A DNA stretch of 64,000 nucleotides. Origin: Caldicellulosiruptor changbaiensis. Its GTDB lineage: Bacteria; Bacillota; Thermoanaerobacteria; Caldicellulosiruptorales; Caldicellulosiruptoraceae. Below the pieces are notes generated by a model that saw only the letters and a list, made by a program, of their open reading frames with translations, was not told the origin of the DNA and did not search any database. The position numbers and the translations under genes were made by a program. This document shows positions 1-8,032 of the stretch, piece after piece. Numbering within the stretch: the first letter of the stretch is position 1; the number at the start of each line of letters is the position of its first letter. The DNA lies in contig NZ_CP034791.1 of the NCBI RefSeq assembly GCF_003999255.1, forward strand, positions 2,706,501 to 2,770,500, read 5' to 3'.

Positions 1-603
1 AGATTGAGCTTGATTTCCACCGCTTTTGACCTCAGTGTCAAGAAGCCTTGATAACATCAGTGCTACAGCCCAGCGCGGAACCTTTTGCGAAGCAGAAAGG
101 TTTATTCCTTTTATAAGCCCAAGCTCAGATGCTTTGTCAATGTAGTTTTGTGGCCAGATGCCAGAAAGATCTGAGTCAGAGTACCCAAGCATCCTAACAA
201 TAGCAGTTGTCGCCTGGGCAAAGGTAATCGGGTCGTTTGGATGGAACTTATTGTCTGCCATTGGTGTCATGTATTTTTTCTTTACCGCCCAGTTGACATA
301 TCCACAAAGCGCAGTAGCCGGCTTTATATCAGGATACTGTGAATACCCTTTCTGAAGGTTTGCCTCATCCTCTGCGTTTGAGATCTTGACAATCGCAGCT
401 GCGAACTCACCGCGTAAGACAGCAGCATTTGGCTTGAAATAGTCCTTGTAAACAAGAATCCCAAGCTTATTTAACTTTTCTACTGCCTGCTTGTAACTTG
501 CATTTGATGGAATGTCTTTGTATGCAGCAAAAGCAGAAGACAAACCAAAGTTTACAACCACAAAGCAAAGTAACAAAATGACTGCTAAAAACTTTTTTCT
601 CAT
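1..603 (-). CDS. SLH-domain surface protein, N-terminal part (cut by window edge)
   Basis: An open frame runs from an ATG at 603 off the left edge, so only about 200 N-terminal residues are visible. It starts with a signal peptide (MRKK, then a hydrophobic stretch ending SSAFA). Two S-layer homology repeats follow: one near residues 35-80 (YKQAVEKLNKLGIL..., with LRGEFAAAIVKIS) and one near 90-150 (GYVNWAVKKKYM, FHPNDPITFAQATTAIVRML). A third begins at WPQNYIDKASELGLIKG. SLH repeats bind pyruvylated secondary cell-wall polymer, so this is an exported, wall-anchored protein. A good ribosome site (TGGAGGGG) precedes the ATG. The C-terminal function is not visible. Confidence 0.88.
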   Translation of the reverse strand, partial: MRKKFLAVILLLCFVVVNFGLSSAFAAYKDIPSNASYKQAVEKLNKLGILVYKDYFKPNAAVLRGEFAAAIVKISNAEDEANLQKGYSQYPDIKPATALCGYVNWAVKKKYMTPMADNKFHPNDPITFAQATTAIVRMLGYSDSDLSGIWPQNYIDKASELGLIKGINLSASQKVPRWAVALMLSRLLDTEVKSGGNQAQS

Positions 604-623
604 CTTTCATATCCCCTCCAAGC

Positions 624-1802
624 TTATTCGTATCTTAGCGCTTCTATCGGGTTGAGGCGCGATGCTTTTGATGCCGGGAACAGTCCAAAGACTATCCCTA
701 TAGCAAGTGAAATTGTAAATGCAAGAATGGCCCATGGTATTGAGAATATAGCTGTTGCAATATTAAGTTTTGACATTACTCTTATTGTCACAAATCCCAG
801 AATTATACCTACCACTCCACCAAGTCCTGTCACAACAGATGCCTCTATCAAAAACTGAACAAGTATATTTCTTCTCTTTGCGCCGATTGCTTTTCTGATT
901 CCAATCTCTCTTGTCCTCTCTGTCACAGACACAAGCATGATGTTCATAATGCCAATTCCACCGACAATGAGCGAAATTGCAGCAATTCCGGCAAGCATAA
1001 GCGTGAGTGTCTGGGTTACACTGTTTAAGGTGTCAAGTAGCTGGGCTGTGTTGAAAACTCTAAAAGCTGTAGAGTCGTTATAAATCTTCATGAGAAAATC
1101 GTTGAGATAGTTCATTACAGCTTCGCTTCTGTTGCCATCTGTGATTTTTATCGCAAAGTTTCGAATGATTGCGTTTCGTGTAAGCCTTTGCGCAACTGTT
1201 ACAGGGACTATCACCTGGTCATCGTCTGACTGCTCCTGCGAATTTGCACGCTCTTCTAAAACACCAACAACTGTGAATATCTGCCCGTTTATCTTTATCT
1301 TTTGCCCTATAGGGTTTTGCCCATTAAACAAATCCTTTACGATGTACGTCCCAACAAGCGCAACCTTTTGACGGTAGTCCACATCAATGGGCAAAATAAA
1401 CCTTCCGCTGCTGACGTTGACGTCTCTGACAGTGCTGTAGTCTGCTGTTGTTCCAACCAGGGTTGTATCGTGGGTGTTTGTCCCATACTTGAGCGTGACA
1501 GAGCTCGATACAGTTGGAGCTATTGCCTCAATATCGTCTTGGTGCTGCTCGGCAAACTGCTGAAGCTCTTCATATGTGACGTTCCTGTTACTGTTTCTTC
1601 CTGTGATGTTTATTTGAATGAGATTTGTTCCAAGCCTTTGAAGCCTGTCTGTTATGCTTTTGGTGCTTCCCTGGGCAAGCCCAACAACTGCAATCACCGC
1701 CCAGATACCGATGATGACACCAAGCATAGTAAGAAAAGACCTTAGCTTATTTGAAAGGATGCTCTTTATTGCCATCTTGAAAGCCAAAGCAAACTGAGCC
1801 AC
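624..1802 (-). CDS. MacB/FtsX-type ABC transporter permease
   Basis: The 392-residue protein has the MacB permease layout. One N-terminal membrane helix sits in the LRSFLTMLGVIIGIWAVIAV region, followed by a large extracytoplasmic MacB_PCD domain (about residues 45-240). Three C-terminal helices carry the FtsX core, with GGIGIMNIMLVSVTERTREIGIRKA as the family's hallmark. It is translated just after the ATPase gene (3-nt gap) and lies downstream of the HlyD-like adaptor, so the three form one operon. Such systems move peptides or small molecules outward by mechanotransmission rather than by a classical channel. Substrate unknown. Length is normal for the family. Confidence 0.93.
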   Translation of the reverse strand: MAQFALAFKMAIKSILSNKLRSFLTMLGVIIGIWAVIAVVGLAQGSTKSITDRLQRLGTNLIQINITGRNSNRNVTYEELQQFAEQHQDDIEAIAPTVSSSVTLKYGTNTHDTTLVGTTADYSTVRDVNVSSGRFILPIDVDYRQKVALVGTYIVKDLFNGQNPIGQKIKINGQIFTVVGVLEERANSQEQSDDDQVIVPVTVAQRLTRNAIIRNFAIKITDGNRSEAVMNYLNDFLMKIYNDSTAFRVFNTAQLLDTLNSVTQTLTLMLAGIAAISLIVGGIGIMNIMLVSVTERTREIGIRKAIGAKRRNILVQFLIEASVVTGLGGVVGIILGFVTIRVMSKLNIATAIFSIPWAILAFTISLAIGIVFGLFPASKASRLNPIEALRYE

Positions 1803-1805
1803 CTG

Positions 1806-2483
1806 TCAGCTCACCTCCTTGTCCTCTATTATTTGACCGTCCTGAATCCGCACAATTCTTCTTGCCTGAGCTGCTATGTTGTTGTCGTGTGTGATTAAAA
1901 CAATTGTGCTACCCTGTGCATGAAGTTCCTTAAATATTTGAATTATCTCAGCACCTGACTTTGAGTCCAAGTTCCCTGTTGGCTCGTCAGCAAGAATTAT
2001 TGCTGGGTTTGTGACAAGCGCCCTTGCAATTGCAACTCTCTGCTGCTGACCGCCAGATAGCTCTCTTGGTCTGTGATGCATTCTATGTTCCAAGCTAACC
2101 CTTGCAAGAGCTTCTTTTGCAAGCTTGTGACGCATAGAGGCCGGAACACCTTTGTAGATTAAAGGAAGCTCAACGTTTTCAAGAGCTGTGAGCTGTGGTA
2201 TTAAGTTAAAGTTTTGAAATACAAAGCCTATCTTGCTGTTCCGAATCTCAGCAAGCTGGTTGTCATTTAGCCTGCTGACTTCATGACCATCCAGTATGTA
2301 TGTGCCAGATGTTGGTGTGTCAAGACAGCCTATGATGTTCATAAGAGTTGATTTTCCTGAGCCGGATGGACCCACTATTGCAACAAACTCGTGAACATTG
2401 ATTTTCAGGTTAATACCGTTTAAAGCATACACCTCATTTTCGCCCATTTTGTAGATTTTGTAGATATCATAAAGTTCGATCAT
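1806..2483 (-). CDS. MacB/LolD-type ABC transporter ATPase
   Basis: This is a 225-residue nucleotide-binding subunit. Walker A is GPSGSGKST (about residues 39-47), the signature is [15 protein letters not shown], and Walker B is [12 protein letters not shown] followed by the H-loop (ITHD). The GNLDS wording is typical of the MacB/LolD/FtsE subfamily that pairs with FtsX-like permeases. It sits between the adaptor gene and the permease gene in one operon. It supplies ATP hydrolysis for the export complex at the inner face of the membrane. Confidence 0.95.
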   Translation of the reverse strand: MIELYDIYKIYKMGENEVYALNGINLKINVHEFVAIVGPSGSGKSTLMNIIGCLDTPTSGTYILDGHEVSRLNDNQLAEIRNSKIGFVFQNFNLIPQLTALENVELPLIYKGVPASMRHKLAKEALARVSLEHRMHHRPRELSGGQQQRVAIARALVTNPAIILADEPTGNLDSKSGAEIIQIFKELHAQGSTIVLITHDNNIAAQARRIVRIQDGQIIEDKEVS

Positions 2484-2508
2484 AGCAAACTTTCACCTTC
2501 TTTTTTTA

Positions 2509-4503
2509 TTACCTGTTTGTGTTACTTCCCTGAGAACCAGACGACTGATTTGTTCTGCCAGTACCGCTTTGGTTTTGTCTGAACTGTCTGAACTCGCCTG
2601 GCATTCCACCACCTGGTCCGCCAAACCCGCCCATTATGTTAAATCCCTGCTGAGTTTGCGTTTGTGTGCTTGTTGAGCCTGTAGAAAGCGGTGGCAGGAC
2701 AACGATATCGTCTTCGCTAAGTCCGCTTACAATCTCGATGTATGAGTCATTGTTTATACCAACCTCAACAGGTCGCAAAACTGCGCCTTTGTAGTAACTG
2801 TTGTTAAGTAAACTTGCCATCCTTCTTGTTCGCAGCTGCGAAGAGCTACCTGTGCCTTGACTATTTTGCGACCATGAACCTCTTGACTGGCTATTTCCTG
2901 ATTGCTGTGCACTTTCTGTGTTGCTGCCTTCTTGCTGCTGCCATCTTTGTCGCCAGTTTTGTGAGCCTTGAGCAGAGCTTTGCTGATTATTTCCAAAACC
3001 TCCCTGCGGGAAAAATCCGCCAGTTTGCTCTTGCTGAGAGCTATTTTGACTTGAGCTTTTTACAAACACAAAGTACCTGTTGCCGAATTTCTGGACAGCT
3101 TCAAGCGGCACCATCAAAATATCTTGTTTCTGGTTTACTATTATCTCAGCGTTTGCATTCATGCCAATCTTGAGGTTCTTGGGATTGTCAATTGAGATCG
3201 TAACAGAGTATGTTGTAACGCCGTTCTGGGTTGTTCCCTCAAGCGGGATTTTGGATACTTTCCCTGTCAGCGGGTTTGTCTGTGTCTCTGGTAGAGCATC
3301 AACTGTTATATTTACTTTTTGCCCTACTTTTATTTTAGCAATATCAAGCTCATCTATGTCAACCCTAAATACTAAATTTTTGTTATCAAATACAGTTGCA
3401 AGTATCTCTCCCGCTTTTATGTTATCGCCTTTCTTGAAGTTTATGTTGGTCACAACACCGTCAAACGGAGCTTTGATATAGTAATTTTCCAAATTATCCT
3501 CTGCATCCTTTAGCTGGTCCTGCAAGTTTTTAAGCTGTGTCTGGTAGTTCTTGAGCTGTTTTGACAGGTCATCGTTTGAAAGTTTTAAAAGCACAGCTCC
3601 TTTTTCAACAAACTGGTTGTTTCTTGCAAAAATCTCTTCAACCTCACCGTCAACCTTTGCCTTGACATTTTCCTTGTCTACATACTCCAAGGTTGCATCC
3701 TGCGTGCTAAGATATACTTCAGCTCCTACCTTTATCTCAGCACTTGCCTTCATACCTTCCTGCAGAGCACCGGGGTTTGAGATTGTGATCTCAACATCAA
3801 AAACTTTGCCACCGTAGTCATTTGTGTAAGTTGTGTTCCCAAGATAGCTTGCTGTGCCCTGGATTGACTGTGAAATGTCAGGAATGTAAACAACTGCTGG
3901 CGCACCTATCTTGACCTTGCCGAAAAGCGCTGCTGAAAATGGTAATGTAACTTTCAGCTTTGATGTATCAATTATTGTCAAAACGGTTGAACCTTTTGAA
4001 ACCCTGTCTCCTTCTTGAGCATTCAGATTTTTAACATACCCTGAAATGGGTGCGGTGATAACAAGGTTTTTGATGCTCTCCTGAACATCTGCAATTGAGG
4101 AGTTCACATCGTCAATCTGACTCTTAATTGAATCAATCTTGTCCTTTGCATCCTGGCTTTCAAGCTCAAATATGATATCTCCTTTTTTGACTGTGTCGCC
4201 ATCGTTAAAGTTGACTCTTGTTATTGTTGAGCTGACAGTAGATGTCAAATCAACACTCTGAGCAGACTCAATCGGACCGGAGCCCGAAACGGTGACAGTG
4301 ATGTCTCCTCGTGTCACTCTTGCCGTTCTCTGCTGAACTGTTTGCGTTTGATTCTTTTTGCCCTGAATGAACTTGTAAATGCCAAACCCACCTGCCGCTA
4401 AAATGGCTACAACTAATATAGAAATTATAATCCTTTTTGCAGCTTTGTTTTTAAACCCAATCTTAATCTTTGGAGATTTTAATGATTTAATTTTAAATGC
4501 CAT
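2509..4503 (-). CDS. HlyD/MacA-like efflux adaptor, unusually long
   Basis: The protein is about 664 residues from the ATG at 4503, which has a GGAAGGG ribosome site seven bases upstream; an upstream GTG at 4509 is possible. One N-terminal membrane anchor (IIISILVVAILAAGGFGIY) is followed by repeated biotinyl-lipoyl/beta-barrel units. ITAPISGYVKNLNAQEGDRV and IKAPFDGVVTNINFKKGD are two separate lipoyl-like hairpins, with a coiled-coil (about residues 315-345) between them. A Gln/Ser/Gly/Asn-rich low-complexity stretch occupies roughly residues 475-560 and again the C-terminus. MacA-type adaptors are usually 350-450 residues, so both the doubled lipoyl architecture and the Q/S/G inserts are odd. 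It is first in the export operon with the ATPase and permease. Confidence 0.9.
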   Translation of the reverse strand: MAFKIKSLKSPKIKIGFKNKAAKRIIISILVVAILAAGGFGIYKFIQGKKNQTQTVQQRTARVTRGDITVTVSGSGPIESAQSVDLTSTVSSTITRVNFNDGDTVKKGDIIFELESQDAKDKIDSIKSQIDDVNSSIADVQESIKNLVITAPISGYVKNLNAQEGDRVSKGSTVLTIIDTSKLKVTLPFSAALFGKVKIGAPAVVYIPDISQSIQGTASYLGNTTYTNDYGGKVFDVEITISNPGALQEGMKASAEIKVGAEVYLSTQDATLEYVDKENVKAKVDGEVEEIFARNNQFVEKGAVLLKLSNDDLSKQLKNYQTQLKNLQDQLKDAEDNLENYYIKAPFDGVVTNINFKKGDNIKAGEILATVFDNKNLVFRVDIDELDIAKIKVGQKVNITVDALPETQTNPLTGKVSKIPLEGTTQNGVTTYSVTISIDNPKNLKIGMNANAEIIVNQKQDILMVPLEAVQKFGNRYFVFVKSSSQNSSQQEQTGGFFPQGGFGNNQQSSAQGSQNWRQRWQQQEGSNTESAQQSGNSQSRGSWSQNSQGTGSSSQLRTRRMASLLNNSYYKGAVLRPVEVGINNDSYIEIVSGLSEDDIVVLPPLSTGSTSTQTQTQQGFNIMGGFGGPGGGMPGEFRQFRQNQSGTGRTNQSSGSQGSNTNR

Positions 4504-4537
4504 ATGCACACCCTTCCTTTCACACTTTTCTGCTTTT

Positions 4538-5359
4538 TTACTTTGAACTGCTCTGGCTGTATGTTCCCATCACCATAATCCTTTTTGCAGTTGTTTTTTT
4601 ACTGTCAGAATACCAGATGTACACTATGTTGTTTGCTTTCAAATCCTTTACAGTCAGCTTCTTTTCTGTCATCTGACCATTTTGAAATGTTCTTGTAACA
4701 ATCACTGTCGACTTTGAAATTGCTATTGTCTTTGTTTGGCTTGATAGCTTTAGATTCATCATGCCTCTGCCAAATCCACCTTGAGGTGGCTGAGAAGCCA
4801 TTCTTTGCTGAGTTTGATTGTTTGATGTGTTTTGCCTTGGCTGTGGTCTTTGTATTGTTGCAACTGTGATGGTTATTTTGTTTGACTCAACTTTTTTGAT
4901 AACACCAATAGCTTCTGGTGTCTGATACGGGTCGTATGTACCCTGGATAAGAATTCTTGAGATGGTTTTCTTTTTGCTATCTGCATACCAGATGTACAAG
5001 ATGTTGTTTGCCTTTAAGTCCTTTGTGGATAACTTCTTCTCTGTTATCTGACCATTTTGAAATACTCTTGTTACGATTGATGTTTTGCTTGAAACTGTGA
5101 TTGTCTGTGTCTTGTTAGTCAGCTCAATTCTACCTCTTCCAAATCCTCTACCATCGCTTTGAGAAGAGAGCTTTGCGATGTAGATTGTGATTTTACTGCC
5201 AGATAAACTCTTTACAACGCCAATTAAATCTGGCTGGGAATTTTGAGCACTGTTCGATTGGGCATATGATATATTCCATGGTAAGATCAACACTGCAATT
5301 ATAAAAGTCAATATTAACATAAGGGACATATAAGCTTTTAGGCTTTTCGTTATTCTCAT
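4538..5359 (-). CDS. Secreted protein with two ~85-residue internal repeats
   Basis: I do not recognise a named family. A signal peptide (hydrophobic MSLMLILTFIIAVLILP region, cleavage near SYAQS) leads into two tandem homologous units, roughly residues 45-145 and 148-268. Each begins IGV(V/I)K and contains TxTI(T/A)(V/I)S, (V/I)TR(V/T)FQNGQ(I/M)TEKKL, KDLKANNI(L/V)YIWY and ends in QGTYD/MGTYS. The pattern suggests small beta-barrel (OB- or DUF5666-like) units. A Gln/Asn/Pro-rich linker lies inside the second unit. It lies 28 bp upstream of the HlyD-like gene on the same strand, so it is probably co-transcribed and may act outside the cell with the exporter. That link is inference. Confidence 0.75.
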   Translation of the reverse strand: MRITKSLKAYMSLMLILTFIIAVLILPWNISYAQSNSAQNSQPDLIGVVKSLSGSKITIYIAKLSSQSDGRGFGRGRIELTNKTQTITVSSKTSIVTRVFQNGQITEKKLSTKDLKANNILYIWYADSKKKTISRILIQGTYDPYQTPEAIGVIKKVESNKITITVATIQRPQPRQNTSNNQTQQRMASQPPQGGFGRGMMNLKLSSQTKTIAISKSTVIVTRTFQNGQMTEKKLTVKDLKANNIVYIWYSDSKKTTAKRIMVMGTYSQSSSK

Positions 5360-5486
5360 TTTTTTATTTGCGCCTCCTTCTGTGAAGATTTTCCTCTTTA
5401 AATATATTAGCAGTAATTTGTGAATAAATTTTTAAATTTTTATAAACAAATTTTAATGAAATGTGAAAATTGTGAAATGAGGAAAA

Positions 5487-5516
5487 TAAAAAAGGTGGGC
5501 TAAATAATACCCACCT
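5487..5516 (-). terminator. Rho-independent terminator after the YwgA-like gene
   Basis: The inverted repeat AGGTGGG...CCCACCT with a 10-nt loop is followed on the minus strand by TTTTTT. It lies about 60 bp beyond the stop of the YwgA-like gene. Confidence 0.75.
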
Positions 5517-5576
5517 CGCTTTTAGTCATAACCAGAAAAATTTAGCGAAGATAATAACATTATCTTTTTCATCAGT

Positions 5577-6140
5577 CTAACCCTCTATTTTTACAAAACC
5601 GTTTTCTTCTAAAAACTTAATGGCTTCCTCTATTTTTTTCTCGGTGTATTTATTGCCTTTTAACCTTTTCACTTTTTCTATAATTTCTTTTTTATTAAGC
5701 TCATCAGTCCCTCGAATTTTTAGTTGATTTATCACGTAATCCACTGTTGCAATTAACTCCAATTCAGAAGCGTTAAAGCTCGACAAGTTTTTTATTAAAT
5801 CTTTAATCTCTTTTGAGTCTATCATCTCTATATCATGATGGCTCAAATATTTTTCATCATCAGATACTTCTTCAGGAATTATTTCATGAGTGTATCCATC
5901 TTTTGGATCAATTCGTACTAATCTATTCATTTCTAATCTGTGTATATCATATTCTAACTGGCTACTGTACGGACCATAATAGTGAATCGAAAAATTATAG
6001 TTAAGGTTTAATCCCTTTCTCTGCAGCAAATACACCACTTTTTGCAAAAACTTCTTACCTACTTTGTTTCCTGTACGTGAGCAATGTTTAGTAAACTCTT
6101 TTATCAAATACCACAATATCAGGTCTCTATTTTCTTTCAT
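5577..6140 (-). CDS. YwgA-like protein, possible Panacea-fold regulator
   Basis: The 187-residue protein resembles Bacillus YwgA. Residues 25-75 read KKFLQKVVYLLQ...IHYYGPYSSQLEYDIHRL. The pattern (K-x-LQK-x-xY plus YGPYS) recalls the SocA/DUF4065 Panacea domain of antitoxins. The C-terminal 60 residues are charged and helical (ELNKKEIIEKVKRLKG). It is the second gene of a two-gene unit, 24 bp after the HD phosphohydrolase gene; the same neighbour order exists in Bacillus (ywfO/ywgA). Function unknown; the Panacea link is inference from motif shape, not a search. Confidence 0.6.
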   Translation of the reverse strand: MKENRDLILWYLIKEFTKHCSRTGNKVGKKFLQKVVYLLQRKGLNLNYNFSIHYYGPYSSQLEYDIHRLEMNRLVRIDPKDGYTHEIIPEEVSDDEKYLSHHDIEMIDSKEIKDLIKNLSSFNASELELIATVDYVINQLKIRGTDELNKKEIIEKVKRLKGNKYTEKKIEEAIKFLEENGFVKIEG

Positions 6141-6164
6141 AATGTAGGTACCTCCCTCCCCTTT

Positions 6165-7457
6165 TTAATTTGAACGTTTCATCATATTCTGTATTTCATT
6201 TACTATTTCCTCTGCTTCTTCCTTTTTATCCTCAGTAACATATATCCTTTTTATATTTATTGGTTCAGTCATCTTTTTTATAACCTCTGAAGCAATACTT
6301 ATAGACATCACTTCTTTGTTTTTCTCGTCTATTATAGGGATTGCTTTTTCACTATCAAGTTCATATTTTACAGGTATCTGATGAATCATTTTGTCAGCCG
6401 AATCAAAAAGAAGATTTTCTTTGCCAATTTTTCGTATAAGACTGTTTTTTATCAAATTATAAATAGATTCTTGATCTTTGTTAGCATGAGGTGGTGTTTC
6501 ATAAATACAGCTCATTATCTTTCTCTTTAAAAGTCTTTCTGCACATTCATTTTCTTTGCTCTTTTCTCTGATAAGTTCACTGATTGTTACATCGTCATAT
6601 TCTAAAAATTCATTAATGTCTTTGGGATATTTACCCTCTTTCAAAGTAGACTTCAAAAAAGAAAAAAGCATATTATCCAAGAACCTTCGAGTTTTGTGAA
6701 AGTAAACTTGTGTAAACATAAAATATCGAGCTAAAACAAACTCTTCAAAAGCGTGCATTCCGCCTTTTTCAATAGCAAGATGAAGTATACCTTCATCATT
6801 CTTCCAAATGGTAAGAGTGTTTATTAACCTTTCCAAATCAAACTTTCCATAGCTTACACCACAGTAAAGTGAATCCCGTAAAAAATAATCCATCTTGTCA
6901 CAGTCTAATTCACTGTCCATAAACTTTCTTAGAAACATGAAATCAGGATTTTCTATATTTTCTCCTTTGTATATAGAACAAATCAGCTCAGGAGTAATAT
7001 CATAGTCTTTACCGTAGAGTTTTTTGAATCTCTCTCCTATCTCATGAATATAATCCCCTATCTCTGTTTGTGTTGCTATCATGCAACTGTAATCTTCATG
7101 TTTCAAATCATCTGGAAAAAGCTCTTCTGTAGCGTGAGAAAAAGGAGCATGTCCGATATCATGAATCAAAGCTATAAGTCTCAATATCTGAGTATACCAT
7201 TCTTTTTGAGGAATATCAAAAATATTTGTCTTCTCAACAACTGTCCTGAATGCTTTTGTAACAAGATGCATAACGCCCAATGAATGTCCAAACCTTGAAT
7301 GTTCTGCTCCATGATAGACGTAATGGGAAAATGCCAGTTGTTTTATATTGCGTAATCTCTGAAATGGAAAAGAATCTATGATTTTCAGTTCTAAATCATT
7401 AACTTGAATAAAACCATGAACTGGATCTCTGAATTCATAAATTTCATTTGCACTCAT
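6165..7457 (-). CDS. HD-domain phosphohydrolase, YwfO/dGTPase-like
   Basis: The 430-residue protein carries an HD metal site: the first His in HSRFGHSLGVMHL (about residues 53-65), the HD pair in LIALIHDIGHAPFSH (about 94-108), and a later conserved Asp in SELDCDKMDYFLRDS. This is the SAMHD1/dGTPase/YwfO branch, whose members remove triphosphate from dNTPs. The N-terminal DPVHGFIQ motif is typical of that branch. The enzyme would be cytoplasmic and metal-dependent. It has its own strong promoter at 7547-7575 and is co-transcribed with the YwgA-like gene. Confidence 0.88.
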   Translation of the reverse strand: MSANEIYEFRDPVHGFIQVNDLELKIIDSFPFQRLRNIKQLAFSHYVYHGAEHSRFGHSLGVMHLVTKAFRTVVEKTNIFDIPQKEWYTQILRLIALIHDIGHAPFSHATEELFPDDLKHEDYSCMIATQTEIGDYIHEIGERFKKLYGKDYDITPELICSIYKGENIENPDFMFLRKFMDSELDCDKMDYFLRDSLYCGVSYGKFDLERLINTLTIWKNDEGILHLAIEKGGMHAFEEFVLARYFMFTQVYFHKTRRFLDNMLFSFLKSTLKEGKYPKDINEFLEYDDVTISELIREKSKENECAERLLKRKIMSCIYETPPHANKDQESIYNLIKNSLIRKIGKENLLFDSADKMIHQIPVKYELDSEKAIPIIDEKNKEVMSISIASEVIKKMTEPINIKRIYVTEDKKEEAEEIVNEIQNMMKRSN

Positions 7458-7546
7458 TTTGACTCTCCAATTTCAAAATACCTTGTCTAAATATATTTTT
7501 CAAAGTAGAAGTTCTTGTGACAAAAGAAAATATGTTCTGTGTATTT

Positions 7547-7575
7547 ATTATAACAAAGAGAATAAATTTTTGCAA
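7547..7575 (-). promoter_or_regulatory. Sigma-A promoter for the YwfO-like/YwgA-like operon
   Basis: On the minus strand TTGCAA and TATAAT are separated by exactly 17 bp, about 90 bp upstream of the HD gene start. Confidence 0.7.
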
Positions 7576-8032
7576 ATATATTTTATTTGAAGTAATATCT
7601 TTTTAGTTGTCTTATTTGCCATTTAAATTGAAGTACGGCTTAAAAAATTAATTCGATGAATAAAAGTTTTATGGAAATGTCTTTCGGAAACATTTGATTT
7701 CATTAGTGCAGAGTATGCTAACAGTATAACATAAGGGTTTAATGCAAAGCTAAATGTATTAAGGTCAAGTCCAAATTTTTGTGTAAAGTCTCCTTCTGGC
7801 TAGAATATGAGCTTTTTGGTACATTTTAATTAGTCGAATAAAATTCCAAGTTTTTCTAAATTATAGTTTACTAATTTTGCCGTAATCAGCAGAAATATCT
7901 TTAACACCCATTCACAAACTAATAGTCTTAATGATGATCATTTTTTTAATGATAAAATAGAATCGGTTCTTTCCAAAATCAATTGAATAAATATTATTTT
8001 TTTAGCTATAATGAAAGGACCATTAAATTAAA
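7576..8032. other. Gene-free AT-rich stretch
   Basis: No start-to-stop reading frame with a recognisable product is present. A short frame near 7690-7800 reads like worn coding sequence on either strand, but stop codons interrupt it and I cannot name a parent. A small hairpin (AAATGT...ACATTT) lies near 7676-7696. Nothing else is seen. Confidence 0.4.
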
